A DNA stretch of 15,483 bases from Verrucomicrobiales bacterium (GTDB taxonomy: Bacteria; Verrucomicrobiota; Verrucomicrobiia; Limisphaerales; UBA9464): NCBI GenBank assembly GCA_003445095.1, contig DLVS01000786.1, forward strand, positions 1-15,483. The letters run 5' to 3'. Under the pieces are notes generated by a model. It saw only the letters and a list, made by a program, of their open reading frames with translations, made no database searches and had not been told where the DNA came from. Below, piece after piece: positions 15,316 to 15,483 of the stretch (within the stretch, counting starts at the first letter, position 1; the number at the start of each line of letters is the position of its first letter). A program made the position numbers and the translations under genes.

Positions 15316-15483
15316 TCAAATGTCGAGATTCCGTACGTTCAACGCATTGTCCTCAATGAATTGCCGGCGCGGCTCGACTTCATCACCCATCAGGCGCGTG
15401 AACATTTCTTCAGCCTCCACGGCATCCGTGAGATCGATGCGCAACAGTTTTCGCCGCTTAGGATCCATCGTGGTGTCAAACAA
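15316..15483 (-). CDS. gyrB: DNA gyrase subunit B, C-terminal end (partial)
   Basis: The last 55 residues and the TGA stop of GyrB are present; the rest lies beyond the window edge. The readable sequence begins [20 protein letters not shown] and includes [20 protein letters not shown], ending [11 protein letters not shown]. This matches the conserved GyrB TOPRIM/tail end (E. coli-like LMG-D-x-VEPRR-x-FIE-x-NAL-x-x-x-NLDI). GyrB supplies the ATPase and TOPRIM parts of gyrase. Its presence upstream of gyrA in the same direction shows the ordinary gyrB-gyrA gene pair, here split by a toxin-antitoxin module. Confidence 0.95.
   Translation of the reverse strand: MFDTTMDPKRRKLLRIDLTDAVEAEEMFTRLMGDEVEPRRQFIEDNALNVRNLDI

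Overview
This window looks like chromosomal DNA from a Verrucomicrobiota bacterium. Three things point there: moderately high GC; a large secreted delta-60/Calx-beta protein whose C-terminus ends in the 'STDLTSW...FYR' pattern common in that phylum; and a bacterial CE15-type esterase next to otherwise housekeeping genes. The phylum call is an inference from gene style, not from a marker phylogeny. I saw no rRNA, tRNA, CRISPR array, transposase or phage gene.

Layout. Positions 1-369 are non-coding and hold two diverged copies of a ~90-bp repeat. Two plus-strand genes follow: a secreted CE15-like glucuronoyl-esterase/acyl-hydrolase (370-1875) and a GlnD-like protein (2056-4686). The GlnD-like protein keeps its nucleotidyltransferase motif but has lost the catalytic motifs of its HD hydrolase domain. 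It converges on a 1054-residue exported delta-60/Calx-beta protein (4703-7867, minus), with a hairpin at the junction. A divergent 245-bp intergenic region rich in short palindromes then leads to cutA (8113-8484) and recN (8579-10243), both plus strand.

From 10355 to the right edge everything is on the minus strand. In transcription order: the 3' end of gyrB (cut by the window edge), a Phd/YefM-type antitoxin, a VapC-like PIN-domain toxin, gyrA, and an enolase-superfamily enzyme. A toxin-antitoxin pair is therefore wedged between the two gyrase subunit genes. A 22-bp near-perfect palindrome lies inside a plausible -35/-10 promoter just upstream of the antitoxin, the usual arrangement for TA autoregulation. 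The toxin stop codon is 3 nt from the gyrA ATG, in the same frame, and gyrA has no visible Shine-Dalgarno sequence. gyrA may therefore be transcribed from the TA promoter and translated by coupling to the toxin. This is the most interesting feature of the window.

The other genes show no shared pathway. recN and gyrase belong to DNA maintenance, cutA to metal tolerance, the GlnD-like gene possibly to nitrogen or nucleotide signalling, and the esterase to plant-polymer degradation.
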